From assembly GCA_037074615.1 (NCBI GenBank), contig CM073537.1, positions 13,287,989 to 13,351,988 of the forward strand: 64,000 nt of DNA, read 5' to 3'. The notes below the pieces were generated by a model, which had not been told where the DNA came from, did no database searches, and saw only the letters and a program-made list of their open reading frames with translations. Below, in pieces: positions 11,787 through 22,573 of the stretch. A program made the position numbers and the translations under genes. Every line of letters starts with the position of its first letter. Within the stretch, counting starts at the first letter, position 1. Origin of the DNA: Leucaena leucocephala. Its lineage: Eukaryota > Streptophyta > Magnoliopsida > Fabales > Fabaceae.

Positions 11787-12520
11787 ATGCGCATGAAATT
11801 AGATGAAAGAAGAAGGTGGGTTTGAGTTAGGTGAAGCAAGGAAGCAGAAGGGTAGGTTATGTGAGCAAGGTATTTCATCAGTCTCACTTTTACATTGAAA
11901 TATATTCCAATCGAAAAATAAAGACGAATTTCGAATTGACTATTTTCTTTGGTTTTATTTTCCCCGATATTTTGTTGTATTATCATATTGCTAATTAAAA
12001 GCAATAAACCTGATTTTTTTTAAGTTACTGGTGGTTTCCAAATTCTATGATACCAAAAGATATGTTTGAATTCAAATAAGACAATTTAAACTATATATAT
12101 AAATATAAATATAAAAAAATAAATTATAGAGAATTTGAATTATATGTAATCGATCCAAATCTAAACTATCAATATAAATATAAAACTTATATATAAGAAG
12201 ATGTTATTATATCAATCTAAATATGTGGATATAATGCTAGCCAGTGCCCACCAGAACAAATTATTCTAGTATTGTACATTTATATGACGATAATCCTTCT
12301 AATACTATACTTTTATTATTGATTGCACCTCGTGTTTTATTTGCTACCTCATATATTAATTTTGGTAAATCGCTAGGCCCTTGATCTGATCCTTACATTA
12401 TTGCCCTACTGCTGTACTAGATCAAATTTCAATTTTTTTTAACTAAATTTAAATTATTATAAAAAAGAACTAAATTTAAATTAGGCACGTTTTCCACGCA
12501 TGAATATTATACATATATAT
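11786..12520. other. Gene-free AT-rich stretch
   Basis: No coding signal or repeat boundary was found; low-complexity AT-rich DNA. Confidence 0.5.
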
Positions 12521-12944
12521 GGGAAAATCACTGAAAAAGATTCTATAAGTTGGTAAGTCCTAAATTTGGACTTTAAATATTACAAATGTTTTATAAATGT
12601 CAGGAACTAAATTAGAATTTTGAAATTTAGAGTCAAATGACCACAATGCTTCTTATTTTATAAAAAAAGTCAACCAACCTCACTGGAGACACCTTTTGCC
12701 AGCTCGCCGGTGGCCGGTGATGGAACTCCGGTGCTAGCGGTGGCCTATGGGGCCGATTGTCTGTGAAGAGTGGTCTTCGATTAAGGTTAGTTGACTCTTT
12801 TAAATAAAACAAAGGGCATTTTGATCATTTGGCTCTGAATTTTAAAATTTTAATTTAGGTCCTGACACTTCTCTGATATTTACAGTATTTAGAATCTCAA
12901 TTTTGGATTTATCAATTTTCATAGTATTATTCAGGGATTTTTCC
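12521..12944. mobile_element. Long-TIR MITE, family 2, with GC-rich core
   Basis: The arms pair over about 150 bp: the left gggaaaatcactgaa... matches the complement of the right end ...cagggatttttcc, and the pairing continues through the blocks 'caggaactaaatta(g/a)aattttgaa' and 'caaatga(c/t)ca'. Flanks are AT repeats (catatatat / tatatatat), compatible with an 8-9 bp target duplication but not proof of one. The core, 12680-12780, is far richer in G+C than its surroundings, with repeated gccggtgg. No open frame of note. A Mutator-like MITE is the best fit. Confidence 0.75.
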
Positions 12945-13340
12945 TATATATATATTGCTAGCATGAATATACCCTCCGATTCTAAATGTAAGAGTTAAAT
13001 AATTAATTTATAGAGATTAAAAAATTAGTTAAATTAGTTTTTTTTGTAAGTTGTCAAACTCATAAGTTTAAGCAAATTTGTGATAGAGATGTAAAATCAG
13101 ATCATGAACTCATAAAAAATTACCTTTGCCAATAAATAACTATCAAAAGTATACGGTTAAATAATTAAAAATATAAAAATGGAAAATTAGTTTAAATATA
13201 TTTCAAATTCAAGTTATTGAAATCAAATCCATCAACATTAATAGTTTATCATGCTCAACATAAAATGTTTACGAAGTTCATATATGAAATCAATAAATAT
13301 AATCAAATCCTAGAAGGTAATATAAGTTTAAAAGTGAGTT
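12945..13340. other. Gene-free AT-rich stretch
   Basis: Nothing recognised. Confidence 0.5.
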
Positions 13341-13344
13341 GATA

Positions 13345-14056
13345 CAATTTTGAGTTAGAGATAATTCTAGAGGCCGCTTATGACTTGTGGGCCAAAGGTA
13401 TTTTGGGCACACTGCCAACATTATATGAGCCTATAGGGTCGCACATAAAAATAAGCTAACACGAGTTAAGAAGTCCAAGTTTATTGAATGTAGAAAATGT
13501 TCAAATTCAATAAATATAACATATCCTCATTTAATGAAACTTTCTTATTCTGAAATAAGACAATTCTAGAAGATATTCTAATATGGATTAGAAGAATATA
13601 ATATTATTTATGGTGAAATAATATTATCTTATTATTTGAGAAAATGATAATATTATATTTAATTTAGGATTTGAATTCTTTATAAGATTTATTCTGAAAT
13701 ATGATATCTTTGAAATATTTCATATTAAAGATTATATATCCAAATTAAATAGAATAGTAATCCTATTAAAGATATTAGTGATTGAAAATCAATGTATATA
13801 TGATATATATAATTTTTAAATAGATATTTTAATCAAGATAAATATAGTATCTCTATTCTATTTGTGGTAGATGAATTTTATATATATATTCAATATATAA
13901 AATTTTTATATAATTTAAATATGATATTTAAGTTAAATAATAATCTATCTCAGTGTTTAGAGAGAATAACTTGATCTATAGAGAGACTGGGAGTTCTTGG
14001 AGAGTTAAAGAACCGTTAGAAACCATCCATAGAGAGAGAGAGAGCTACAAAAAGAG
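13345..14056 (+). mobile_element. Left part of an old copia-like LTR
   Basis: The sequence around 13370-13470 (ggccgcttatgacttgtgg, then gagcctatagggtcgcac) resembles LTR sequence of plant copia elements. It is cut at 14056 by the insertion of the 14057-25011 element and appears to continue at 25017. Outer ends were not found. Assignment rests on resemblance to LTR families I recognise, so it is moderate. Confidence 0.4.
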
Positions 14057-16603
14057 CGTTAGACTCCAATTTTCATGATGATAATTAATTGAGAAAAGAT
14101 TTTAGAAAGGAACTTAACTGATAAAGAGCATTTATCGATAAGTTTATCAATGAGACAGTTACTCGATAAGTTATTCAATAAATGAGAAAGAACTTTTGAA
14201 GAAAAATATGATTTCTGAAAAGCATTTATCGATGACCTATTCGATAAAGTTTCTTATTGAAAAAGACTTCGATAAATCAATCAAATTTGGTTTATGAAAA
14301 TTTTGAGTTCTCGGTCTTAAAACTAAAATTATTCGAAGTTATATTCAATAAGTGGATTTATCGAATAAGTTTTCGATAAGTTTTGGGAAAAGATTTTATC
14401 GAAGACATAATCAATCAAGGGATTTATCGATAAAGACTTCAATCAATGGAACTATATTTTCAAAGAACACCTTCTGATTTCAAAGACTCATTTATCGAAG
14501 GACTATTCGATAAGAATAGTTATCAATAATTATTTGATAAATAAAGAATAGTTTCAGAATTTTCATAAGTACTGATAGATGATCTTCCACATATTTTGCT
14601 ATTTGCTTTTGACAAAATATTATCTTATTTGTTTAACGTGATGATCAGAGAATGGAAAGGTTTAAAGGTTTAAGCATCTGATCATTGAAAATGGTTTAAC
14701 AATCTGATCATTGATGCTTCTATTCTGATAAATAATCTTTATAGTGATCTAATTGAATTGATTTTCTTTCCAAATGATCTTTGGAATTCTAAGTTACAAA
14801 TTTATATAAGATCAATTTGGAGAAAGAAAAGATAAGATATTATAAAATTCAAATCACTGAATCCCGATTTTGTTTACTGTTTCTAATTGTGATTTGATTG
14901 TTTGAAATATTTTGATGATGATTCAGCTCTTATAATATTTGATTAATCTGTTTGAATCATCTATGATTAGACTTAAAAATTGTGAAGATTAGATTATTCA
15001 TGAATGATTCAAAGTCTAATTCATTATACTCTTATCGATAAACTATTCAATCAGATTATTTATCTAATAAATCTTCTATAAGATCCTTCAATTAAGCTTA
15101 AATTGGATCACATTAAAATATCTGATTGATAATCTGTGAATATCTTTGTTGAGCTTATGAATCACTTGGATTTGGTTGAATGAATGATCTTCATATATTT
15201 ATAGCCTAATATTAATTCATTATATGCTGATGACTTGTTCTGATATGATAAACATTTTAAGTAGTAGTTTGATCTCTATTTTGATGTATTGAGCTAAATG
15301 ATGAACTTGATCTGAATTGATTCAATGATCTTATGAGTTATGGTTTCTAAATATATTACGTGATTTGAAAAGATCAAAGAATGATTGAAAGTTTGTTTGA
15401 AAAGTTTGAAAAATGATGTATTTAAGCATTTATTGATAAGCTATTCAAAGAGCATATTTATCGAAAAACACTTCGATAAATAACATATTATATATCAATA
15501 AGTCTGAAAGAATATTTTTTAAAGAGTTTATCGATAAGGCCATTTATCAAATAAATATTTGATAAACCCTAAACTATCTCTTTACAATTTATTGAAGATT
15601 TATCAAAATCTTTTTCGATAAGACTGATTATTGAAGAATTGCTAGATAAGATTTGAACTATTTCAAATGCAATTCTTCAGTAATTTATAGAAGATATTTT
15701 TGATAAGGGTGTTCTTCGATAAGCACTTCGATAAGTCAAGAAGAAAAATATTTTAAACTAGACTTTATCATATTTTGATCTTTGATTCTAAATCATTTGG
15801 AAACAATTCCTATATGCTTAGAATGATTATATATCTTCAGTAAAGCATGTTTTAAGAACATTCACAGGTTGAGGCAAGATCAAACAAAGAAATCAACTGA
15901 AGAGCCAAATGCACATGTCAGTAATAACGTCTATATTTGTCAACGACTATCTCAACAACTACTTCAACGGAATTATGAAAACGAAGTATAAAAGAAGAAG
16001 AAGCCAAAATGAGAAAGTTGAAGAAGTTGGGAGACTTAAGAAAAATAAAAGATGCTTACAATGCACTACTATCATACACATCAATAGTCTCTGTTTTACT
16101 CTGTTTCTCTCCTTTTAGTTCAGAGCATCATATTCTTGAAGAGAGAAAAACTTAAAGTTTTTGAGCCTAAGTGTTTATCCTATCTACTCTATTGAAAAAT
16201 CTTTATATGTATCAATGATTTTTCTGAATTGCTCAAGTGGGATTCTTAAGTGACTGCAACCTTACGGGTGTAAAGGGGAATGAGAGGGATTCTCACTAAT
16301 TGTATGCCTTACAGGTTATAAGGGGAAGTGAGAGGGGATTTTCACGCGAATGTACTGAGGCATTAAGAGCCTAAGGAATCTTGAAGATTGTGGAACACTC
16401 AGAGGACCTCTCTGGGATTGGACGTAAGATAAGTAGATTAGGCCGATCCAGTATAAATCATCGTGTGTAATCTTTATCCTACAATTTCTTCCTTTGGTGA
16501 TATTATTATAAACTCTACTCTTTAAATTTATTCAAATATCTTTAGAGTTTTCAAGATTTTTAAAATACTCAATTTACCTTGGGTGGTACAGCCAGATGCA
16601 ACA
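14057..16603 (+). mobile_element. 5' LTR of the copia-type element
   Basis: Starts cgttagactcc (the 3' copy starts tgtttgactcc, so the terminal TG has become CG) and ends gatgcaaca. It contains about 115 bp (roughly 14605-14720) missing from the 3' LTR. A TATA-like tataaaag at about 15988 likely marks the U3/R border. The U5 block with gggattggacgtaag and gatccagtataaat lies at 16415-16465. Dense ttatcgataa-type palindromes occupy U3. Confidence 0.9.
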
Positions 16604-16605
16604 TT

Positions 16606-16619
16606 TGGTATTAGAGCAA
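16606..16619 (+). other. Primer binding site (tRNA-iMet)
   Basis: The stretch ttggtattagagca lies 2 bases after the LTR end, one transition away from the canonical ttggtatcagagca. Confidence 0.85.
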
Positions 16620-16855
16620 GGTCACTTGTTAAAAGATTTAACGATCTCAAGTGCAAAGATCATGGCTGTATTTGATTGTGAAATGTTTTTCTGAAGGATT
16701 TGATAATATTATTCCTCCTGTTTTAGAAAATTCTGAGTTTTTTTATTGCAAATACTGAATGACCATATTTTTTAAAACTCTTAATTTTGATATGAGAAAA
16801 ATTCTTTAAAATGATTTGATTTTAAACTAAGAAAGATTGTAATGAAAAAAAGAAA

Positions 16856-17600
16856 TTGTTTTCCCTTAACCTTAGAGAAATGAACATTTTATACAATGCT
16901 TTATCTGAAAATAACTATCAGAAAGTCAAGTTTTGCTCTAATGTCAGAGACATTTTTAAAATTCTTGATTCTATCTATTGCTCTATCAATCACGTTGAAG
17001 TTGATAGTGTTGATAGTTCGTCAATATTTGAAAATTGCAAATCCATTGTTAATGAACAAATGGGAGATGATGCTACAACAGAAGAAGTCCCAGAACATCT
17101 CCATGAAATAATCAACACAGGAGCACAAGAGGAAGAGAAAGAAGAGAATCAAGAAAAAGAGCTCAATGCATGTGAATCTAATAAATCATTATTCAAAGCT
17201 CAAAATACGTCAAGGGTAAAAAATTTCAATCCTTCATGTAAATTTGAGAAAAATGATTTCAAAAGTTTTCATGACATGATTTTTTAACCAATCATTAATG
17301 CTATTTCAAAAAGTAAAAATGTTTTGCATCTTAAATATACCACTAAAGTATTTAATAGGAAGAAAGAATTTTTGAACAATGATTATGTTATTTTCACGCA
17401 ACCAACACAATATTTGCAAGGATATCAATAGTAAACATCATTCTATTATTTGTAATTATTGTGGTAAATCAAGTCACATTTCTCACAAATGCTATATTAA
17501 AAGAAATTCTAATGTGAGAAATTTAGTTTAGGTTCCTAAAGGACAATCAATGTCTAAAACTAATGCTCAATGACCCAAAGTTAAATGGGTATCAAAATGT
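16856..17600 (+). pseudogene. copia gag remnant with zinc knuckle
   Basis: A 143-codon frame with an acidic, glutamate-rich C-terminal part is followed, in a shifted frame, by an intact zinc knuckle C-N-Y-C-G-K-S-S-H-I-S-H-K-C at 17451-17492. After it comes a tail in which a Trp codon of the usual V-W-V-P-K-G pattern has become TAG and a Gly codon has become TGA. This is the C-terminal part of gag in Sirevirus-like copia elements. The N-terminal gag domain is not clearly present. No protease or integrase follows. Confidence 0.7.
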
Positions 17601-19840
17601 CCTTCTAGTACTTCAAACTCACAGGATAACATTAAGAAGAATGGACAAGGCACAAGCAGAAAAAGCCAACCAAGAGCTTTTTGTGCATCAGGAAAAGACA
17701 CAGCAATTAGGAGAACTCATGGAGAATCCATTGTAGCAATACAAAGTCAATTTATAAAAAGCAATGGAGAAAGGCCTAAGGAGTTTCTACCTCAAGAATG
17801 GAGCATCACATTATACCATTCAATTATCTTGAGGAGAACAGAAGAAGAAAGAGGATATCTCATGCTTCAAAGTCTATATCAGTAAAGAGACCATTACAAG
17901 CAGCATACAGAAGAAATCTAAAGATGCAATAGGTTTGCAAAGGCAATCCTTCTTCCACATAAGGTAAAGGTGCAACGATAAGCCTCCTGTATTATCATTT
18001 TAACATATATTTGATATTTATATCTTTATCCTTAGGAATGAACATTGTAATTTATTTTCAAATTCTCTTTACATACTCCAGAGAAAATTTAACTAATAAA
18101 TATTTCTTAAAGGAGTAAAAGGAAATGTTCAGTGGTTCAATTCCTTATGCATACATGTTTCTAAAAATAAAAATATATTTATATATGCATAAAGTAAACA
18201 TGTTCAGTTGATTTGAATTAGTTATATCTATAGAGCATGTGTATTGAATTATTATGTTTCCTACAAACTAACAGTTGATGGATCCAAGGAAAGATGGATA
18301 CCAGAAAAAGGAATCTAGTTCAATTGTTTTTTAGGAAACCTGATAAAAGGTTCATCTGTAGCAACAAAAAAAGATAATTCAAATATTGATGAAGATGAAC
18401 TAATAAATTTTTGAGTTTTAGTGCTGGAGAAAAGTTAAACTTTGATTCACCTAAATCAAGTTCATTTCCATAAGGACAAGTGGAAACATGGTGAAATCTA
18501 ATCATTATCTCTTTACTGTGATTAATTGAATTCTGGATTTGATTAACAACTACTTGTTCCTTGTTTAAATCCTTTAGAATTCAATATTTTGATATTCAAA
18601 ATATATGTTCTCAGATAGCTAAATGGATTATATCTATGCATGTTGGTTTTAATTCATCGATTGATAAATGAACATCTTCATGATTTCAAAGACAAAAGTA
18701 ATTTTCAAATTTCTGCATCAAATATCTTAATACATGAAAATGATTTGAAAATTTATTTTTGAAACATATGGGAATCAGTATTGGAGATTAATACACTTGT
18801 ATCAAAATTTTAAAAGTACTCTAATACTATTTGCTAAAGTCATCGACTATGTACTATCATGTGCTTGAACTCCCTATCCTCCAATGAGCTTTTTCTGCTT
18901 AAACCATCTACATGATTAAGTTCAAGCCTATTTGTTTAGGAAGTAAAATATTCCAGTACATGCTTAAAGTGTTTATTCACTAAAATTTACTCGCTACACT
19001 AGTCATTTGGATTGAAGAGTAATGTACTTCATTGTTTAATAATCATTTGAAAATGAATGAGCCAAATTCTTGAACAAATAATTTTGCTAATATTATATTC
19101 AACTTTTGCTCATATAGAAATTCCCAAACATGTTAACATTGTTCTTCAACATGTATACTATGAAGTATTTTTCTTCAAATAATTGATCCTTCATATTTTT
19201 ATCAAATCAATTTTCAAAGTTGCATTTTTGAAGAATCATATTGAAATTGCATATCTTTCAAAATGAAACATTATCTTTCAAGATAGATTTTTGTTAAAAG
19301 AAGAGCTTTAAGTCTATATATGTATAATATTTTATAAGCTCAATTCTTTAAGCTTACTCATCTGCATTCACTGAGATTGATGTGTTTTGATGATGAGTTA
19401 TATCTGTATGATTTAACATATATATGGAAATTATTTTCTATATGATCGTACTAACCATTATCTAAGAAAGAAAAAGATTTGCATTTATAACGAGAAATTT
19501 CTCAATGGATTATGTGGTAAATATATCAAGTATGAGATATGAAGATATTGTAAAGACAAAGGAGCATTGAAGCTGCAAAGTTTAGTTGGCAACAAAATTA
19601 AAGAGGATCATCATCCATAACTAAAGATGCTCAGAGAGAGGAAGGCAAAGAGCTTCATAATCAATTCAGCAAATTATGAAGCATTTATAAAACATCTATC
19701 TTTATATTGAATATTTATCTGGTCTATCTTGATGATATTATCTTCATGCTTTATATGCCTATATATGTTTTTGATGTATTATGATATTGTTTTCATGTTT
19801 TTTTTTAAAAAAATGAATTTGTGAAAGAAGTTATGAATTT
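17601..19840. other. Internal region of the copia-type element, pol absent
   Basis: About 2.2 kb with no reverse-transcriptase, integrase or RNase H motif in any frame examined. The first 350 bp are purine-rich and may be degraded gag or spacer; the rest is AT-rich and stop-dense. Confidence 0.6.
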
Positions 19841-19844
19841 ATCA

Positions 19845-20345
19845 AGAAGATATCGATAAAGATTCTTATCGATAAAGGTTTCGATAAAACATGAGATGTT
19901 TTGATATTTAATAAATTCAATCTTTTTGAAAACATGTTTGATAAAGTGCTTCATCAAACAATTCTTCGATAAAATTGATTATTTAATGAACTATTTTGAA
20001 AACTTTGTGAAGTGTTTTATGCTGGTTTCATCAATTAATTCTTTGATAAGGTTTATGAAAAAGTTTTGAAATTTATTAAACATCATATAAAAAACTATTT
20101 GATAAATTGTGTATTTCTGACTTATTGTTGATCGAATAACATTTTGATAAGACCATTTATCTAAGAATTCTTTAGTAAATTTTGTATTATTTGTGTGAAA
20201 AATGTTAGTATTTATCGAACAATTATTTGATAAGAAGAGTTATCAAAGAGCTATTCGATAATTTTTTTCCTGTGAGTTGTAGATTTATCGATAAACCTTT
20301 GAATAAGGTACTTATCAAAGAACTTATCAATAAATTATCGGTTAT
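19845..20345. repeat. Palindromic ATCGAT repeat zone before the accessory ORF
   Basis: Perfect ttatcgataa occurs at 19866-19875 and 20285-20294, with many one-step variants such as ttcgataa, tttgataa and ttatcaataa between them. The same motif family fills the U3 parts of both LTRs of this element, for example 14132-14141, 14424-14433, 15032-15041, 15528-15537, 23816-23825 and 23935-23944. Confidence 0.85.
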
Positions 20346-20559
20346 TTAGCAAAAATATGATAGTTACTGTTCAGTTCATCAAATTTTTCTCAAAAAAATT
20401 CATCATTCTCTCTGAACCCAGAAAAACTTTCTTGATTCTATACACTCCAAACAACAAGTAAACCTCTTAGAATCATTTTTCACAACTTCCCAAAAGAGAT
20501 TACCTCTCACAATCCACAACTTGAGTCGCTGCTACTGTTTATCATTTTCTTACCTAACA

Positions 20560-21144
20560 ATGGCAAGAACCAAAATGCCTGAGGTTGATCTAGAAAAATC
20601 AAAGGGGAAACAAAAAGCAGGTTCTTCAAGCTCAAAATTCAAGCCAAAAGTGGTTAAGGATCATGGTTTACCAAGAGAGTCGTCGCCTCCTACTACAAGA
20701 GCAGTTTATATTCAAATGCAGTTTGAATCTTCTCCAAGTCCAGTCAGACAGAGTACACGACAAGCACTAAAAAGAAAGAGACACCAGCTAGCCACAGTTT
20801 CTGAAGAATCTGATTGCACCTACACAGATGAAGATCTAAATGTGGTCATTCAGAAGGCCATCAATTTAGTTAGAATATCATCAGGCCAGAGAGTAAAACA
20901 AATAACAAGAAGGAGAACTGAGTCTCCTCAAGGTATCTCTGAATCTATCTCTGATCCTTCTCCTTTCTCCAACCTTTTTGAAACCAATCATCTTCCTTTC
21001 AACCGAGCTAATTTAGCCTTACTCAATGGGAATCTAGACAATGGGGTAGATAAAGGCAAGCTCAAGACTATTTTTGGTGAAAGGGAATTATGTCATATCG
21101 TTTATATAGACTTAAAAAATCTCAAATATAACGACAAAACCTAA
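20560..21144 (+). CDS. Accessory ORF of the copia-type element (5' open part)
   Basis: The likely start is the ATG at 20560 (M-A-R-T-K-M-P), preceded by an A-rich leader; an upstream in-frame extension exists but begins at a non-ATG codon. The open part is 194 codons, basic and serine-rich at its N-terminus, with a possible nuclear signal A-L-K-R-K-R-H. Beyond the stop, the frame continues with interruptions to about 22315. Its position between the lost pol and the 3' LTR is where env-like or other extra ORFs sit in Sirevirus-type elements. The downstream part resembles the 'putative plant transposon protein' type found in plant genomes. Function is unknown. Confidence 0.5.
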   Translation: MARTKMPEVDLEKSKGKQKAGSSSSKFKPKVVKDHGLPRESSPPTTRAVYIQMQFESSPSPVRQSTRQALKRKRHQLATVSEESDCTYTDEDLNVVIQKAINLVRISSGQRVKQITRRRTESPQGISESISDPSPFSNLFETNHLPFNRANLALLNGNLDNGVDKGKLKTIFGERELCHIVYIDLKNLKYNDKT

Positions 21145-22315
21145 TTAGATTTGTCCAATCCCTTAGTTCATTATAAGAACTGGTTAGGAATCAATATTCC
21201 CTATAGTCATAAGGTGGTTAAATAATTTTATTACAATATGGAGATCTTTGATGAAGCAATTGATAGTGGAGAACTTGTAAAAAGCTATCTTATCACAAAA
21301 CTTAGAGAGGAGAGAAATCAAATTGGATTGAGATATTATTAACTTCCTGCTTAAGATTACAAATCATGAGAAAAGGCCAACATTGTCTCTAAGAGATATT
21401 TATAAAATTCTCATGCTTTCAGATAGATTCAAGGGTGACCTCAAGTTTACGCCTAAAGAGATATGTGATTATCACAGGATAATCCACTATATTTACTCAA
21501 GGAGCATGGTGAACAAATCAGGAAACTTCACATATCTCACTCGAGAGGACTATTTATTGTTAGCAAGGGTAATTAGCGGAGAGAAAAAATTAATATTGGA
21601 GCCTGAATTTATGATGAAATCAGAAACTTTTATTTTGACAAATCAAAGGCCCCTCATATCCCATATCCTTAGCTTGTCCCATTCTTCCTCCAGTGAAACA
21701 ATATTTCATTTCTAGAAAAGGGAGAGAAGGAAGTAAAAATCCCTAAATTTGGTGTTGAGCAGATCTATAGGATAAGGATCCATCTTCCTTGGTTGATGGT
21801 AGTAAGAAAGTTTAGAAAGGGAAACAACATGTGCAACCAGATGAAGCCCAATCTTCAGCTGCACCTACTGCTCTTACTTCTAACTCTCTTTTGCTCAAGC
21901 TGCAGTTCAAAATCTGATTTAGCAAGAATTGAAGGTTTTTTAGAGAAATATTTTGGCAAAGGTTGAGGGAAGATCACAGTCGACTATCCAAAGTGTATCT
22001 AAGCTAACTAATAGCCTTGGGAGCTCTTAGAAGCATAACTTAATTTTTGAGGCTGAAAAATGCAATGATTACCAACCTTTGAAAAATAGTGGATTTATAG
22101 AGACAAACCATTAGTGTTCTTGGTAAAGAGGTATTCCAACTAAAGCAGAAGTTAGAATCCAACAACACTATTTTCATAGTTGAAGATTTATTGGGAGACA
22201 CGCCTGCTTTTACTGATCATAATTCCCTATCCTCTAATCCTCTGACTCAATTTGGGATTCCACAAACTATCCCATCTGAACCTTATAAGACAACCCCAGA
22301 AAACACCTCAAACTA
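21145..22315 (+). pseudogene. Broken 3' part of the accessory ORF
   Basis: The translation continues past the first stop with a W-L-G-I-N-I-P-Y-S-H-K-V-V-K block, a stop, then F-Y-Y-N-M. After a frameshift comes a 110-codon open frame (21383-21715) with H-R-I-I-H-Y-I-Y-S-R. The pattern of a Trp, then V-V-K-x-F-Y-x-N, then a histidine-rich I-I-H-Y-I segment is what I recall from proteins labelled putative plant transposon protein. The end (21890-22030) may have been a coiled coil. Several stops and at least one frameshift make the reading frame inactive. Confidence 0.5.
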
Positions 22316-22558
22316 AGCCCTTGACCTAAACCACCTCTTTTGAATGATGTAAAAAAGGGGAAGAATTAGGATGAACTGAGTTATCAAGGGTTGAGTTCTT
22401 TTGTTTTTTTATATTACTGCAGCAATTGTATCAAATGTTTATAACGAAAAATTGCTTCTTTGATGTTGTCTATCTCTCAAAGTTTTTCATTGATCAGTGC
22501 TTAATTTTTATTCCAATTCAGTGATTTTCAAAGATTCTCAATTAAGTTTTGACATCAT

Positions 22559-22573
22559 AAAAAAGGGAAAAAA
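22559..22573 (+). other. Polypurine tract
   Basis: aaaaaagggaaaaaa ends at the first base of the 3' LTR. Confidence 0.85.

Noticed and set aside
11726..12004. 92-codon minus-strand frame with a His-Thr repeat
   Set aside because: The repeat is the (GT)n microsatellite read in translation; the remainder has no recognisable features.
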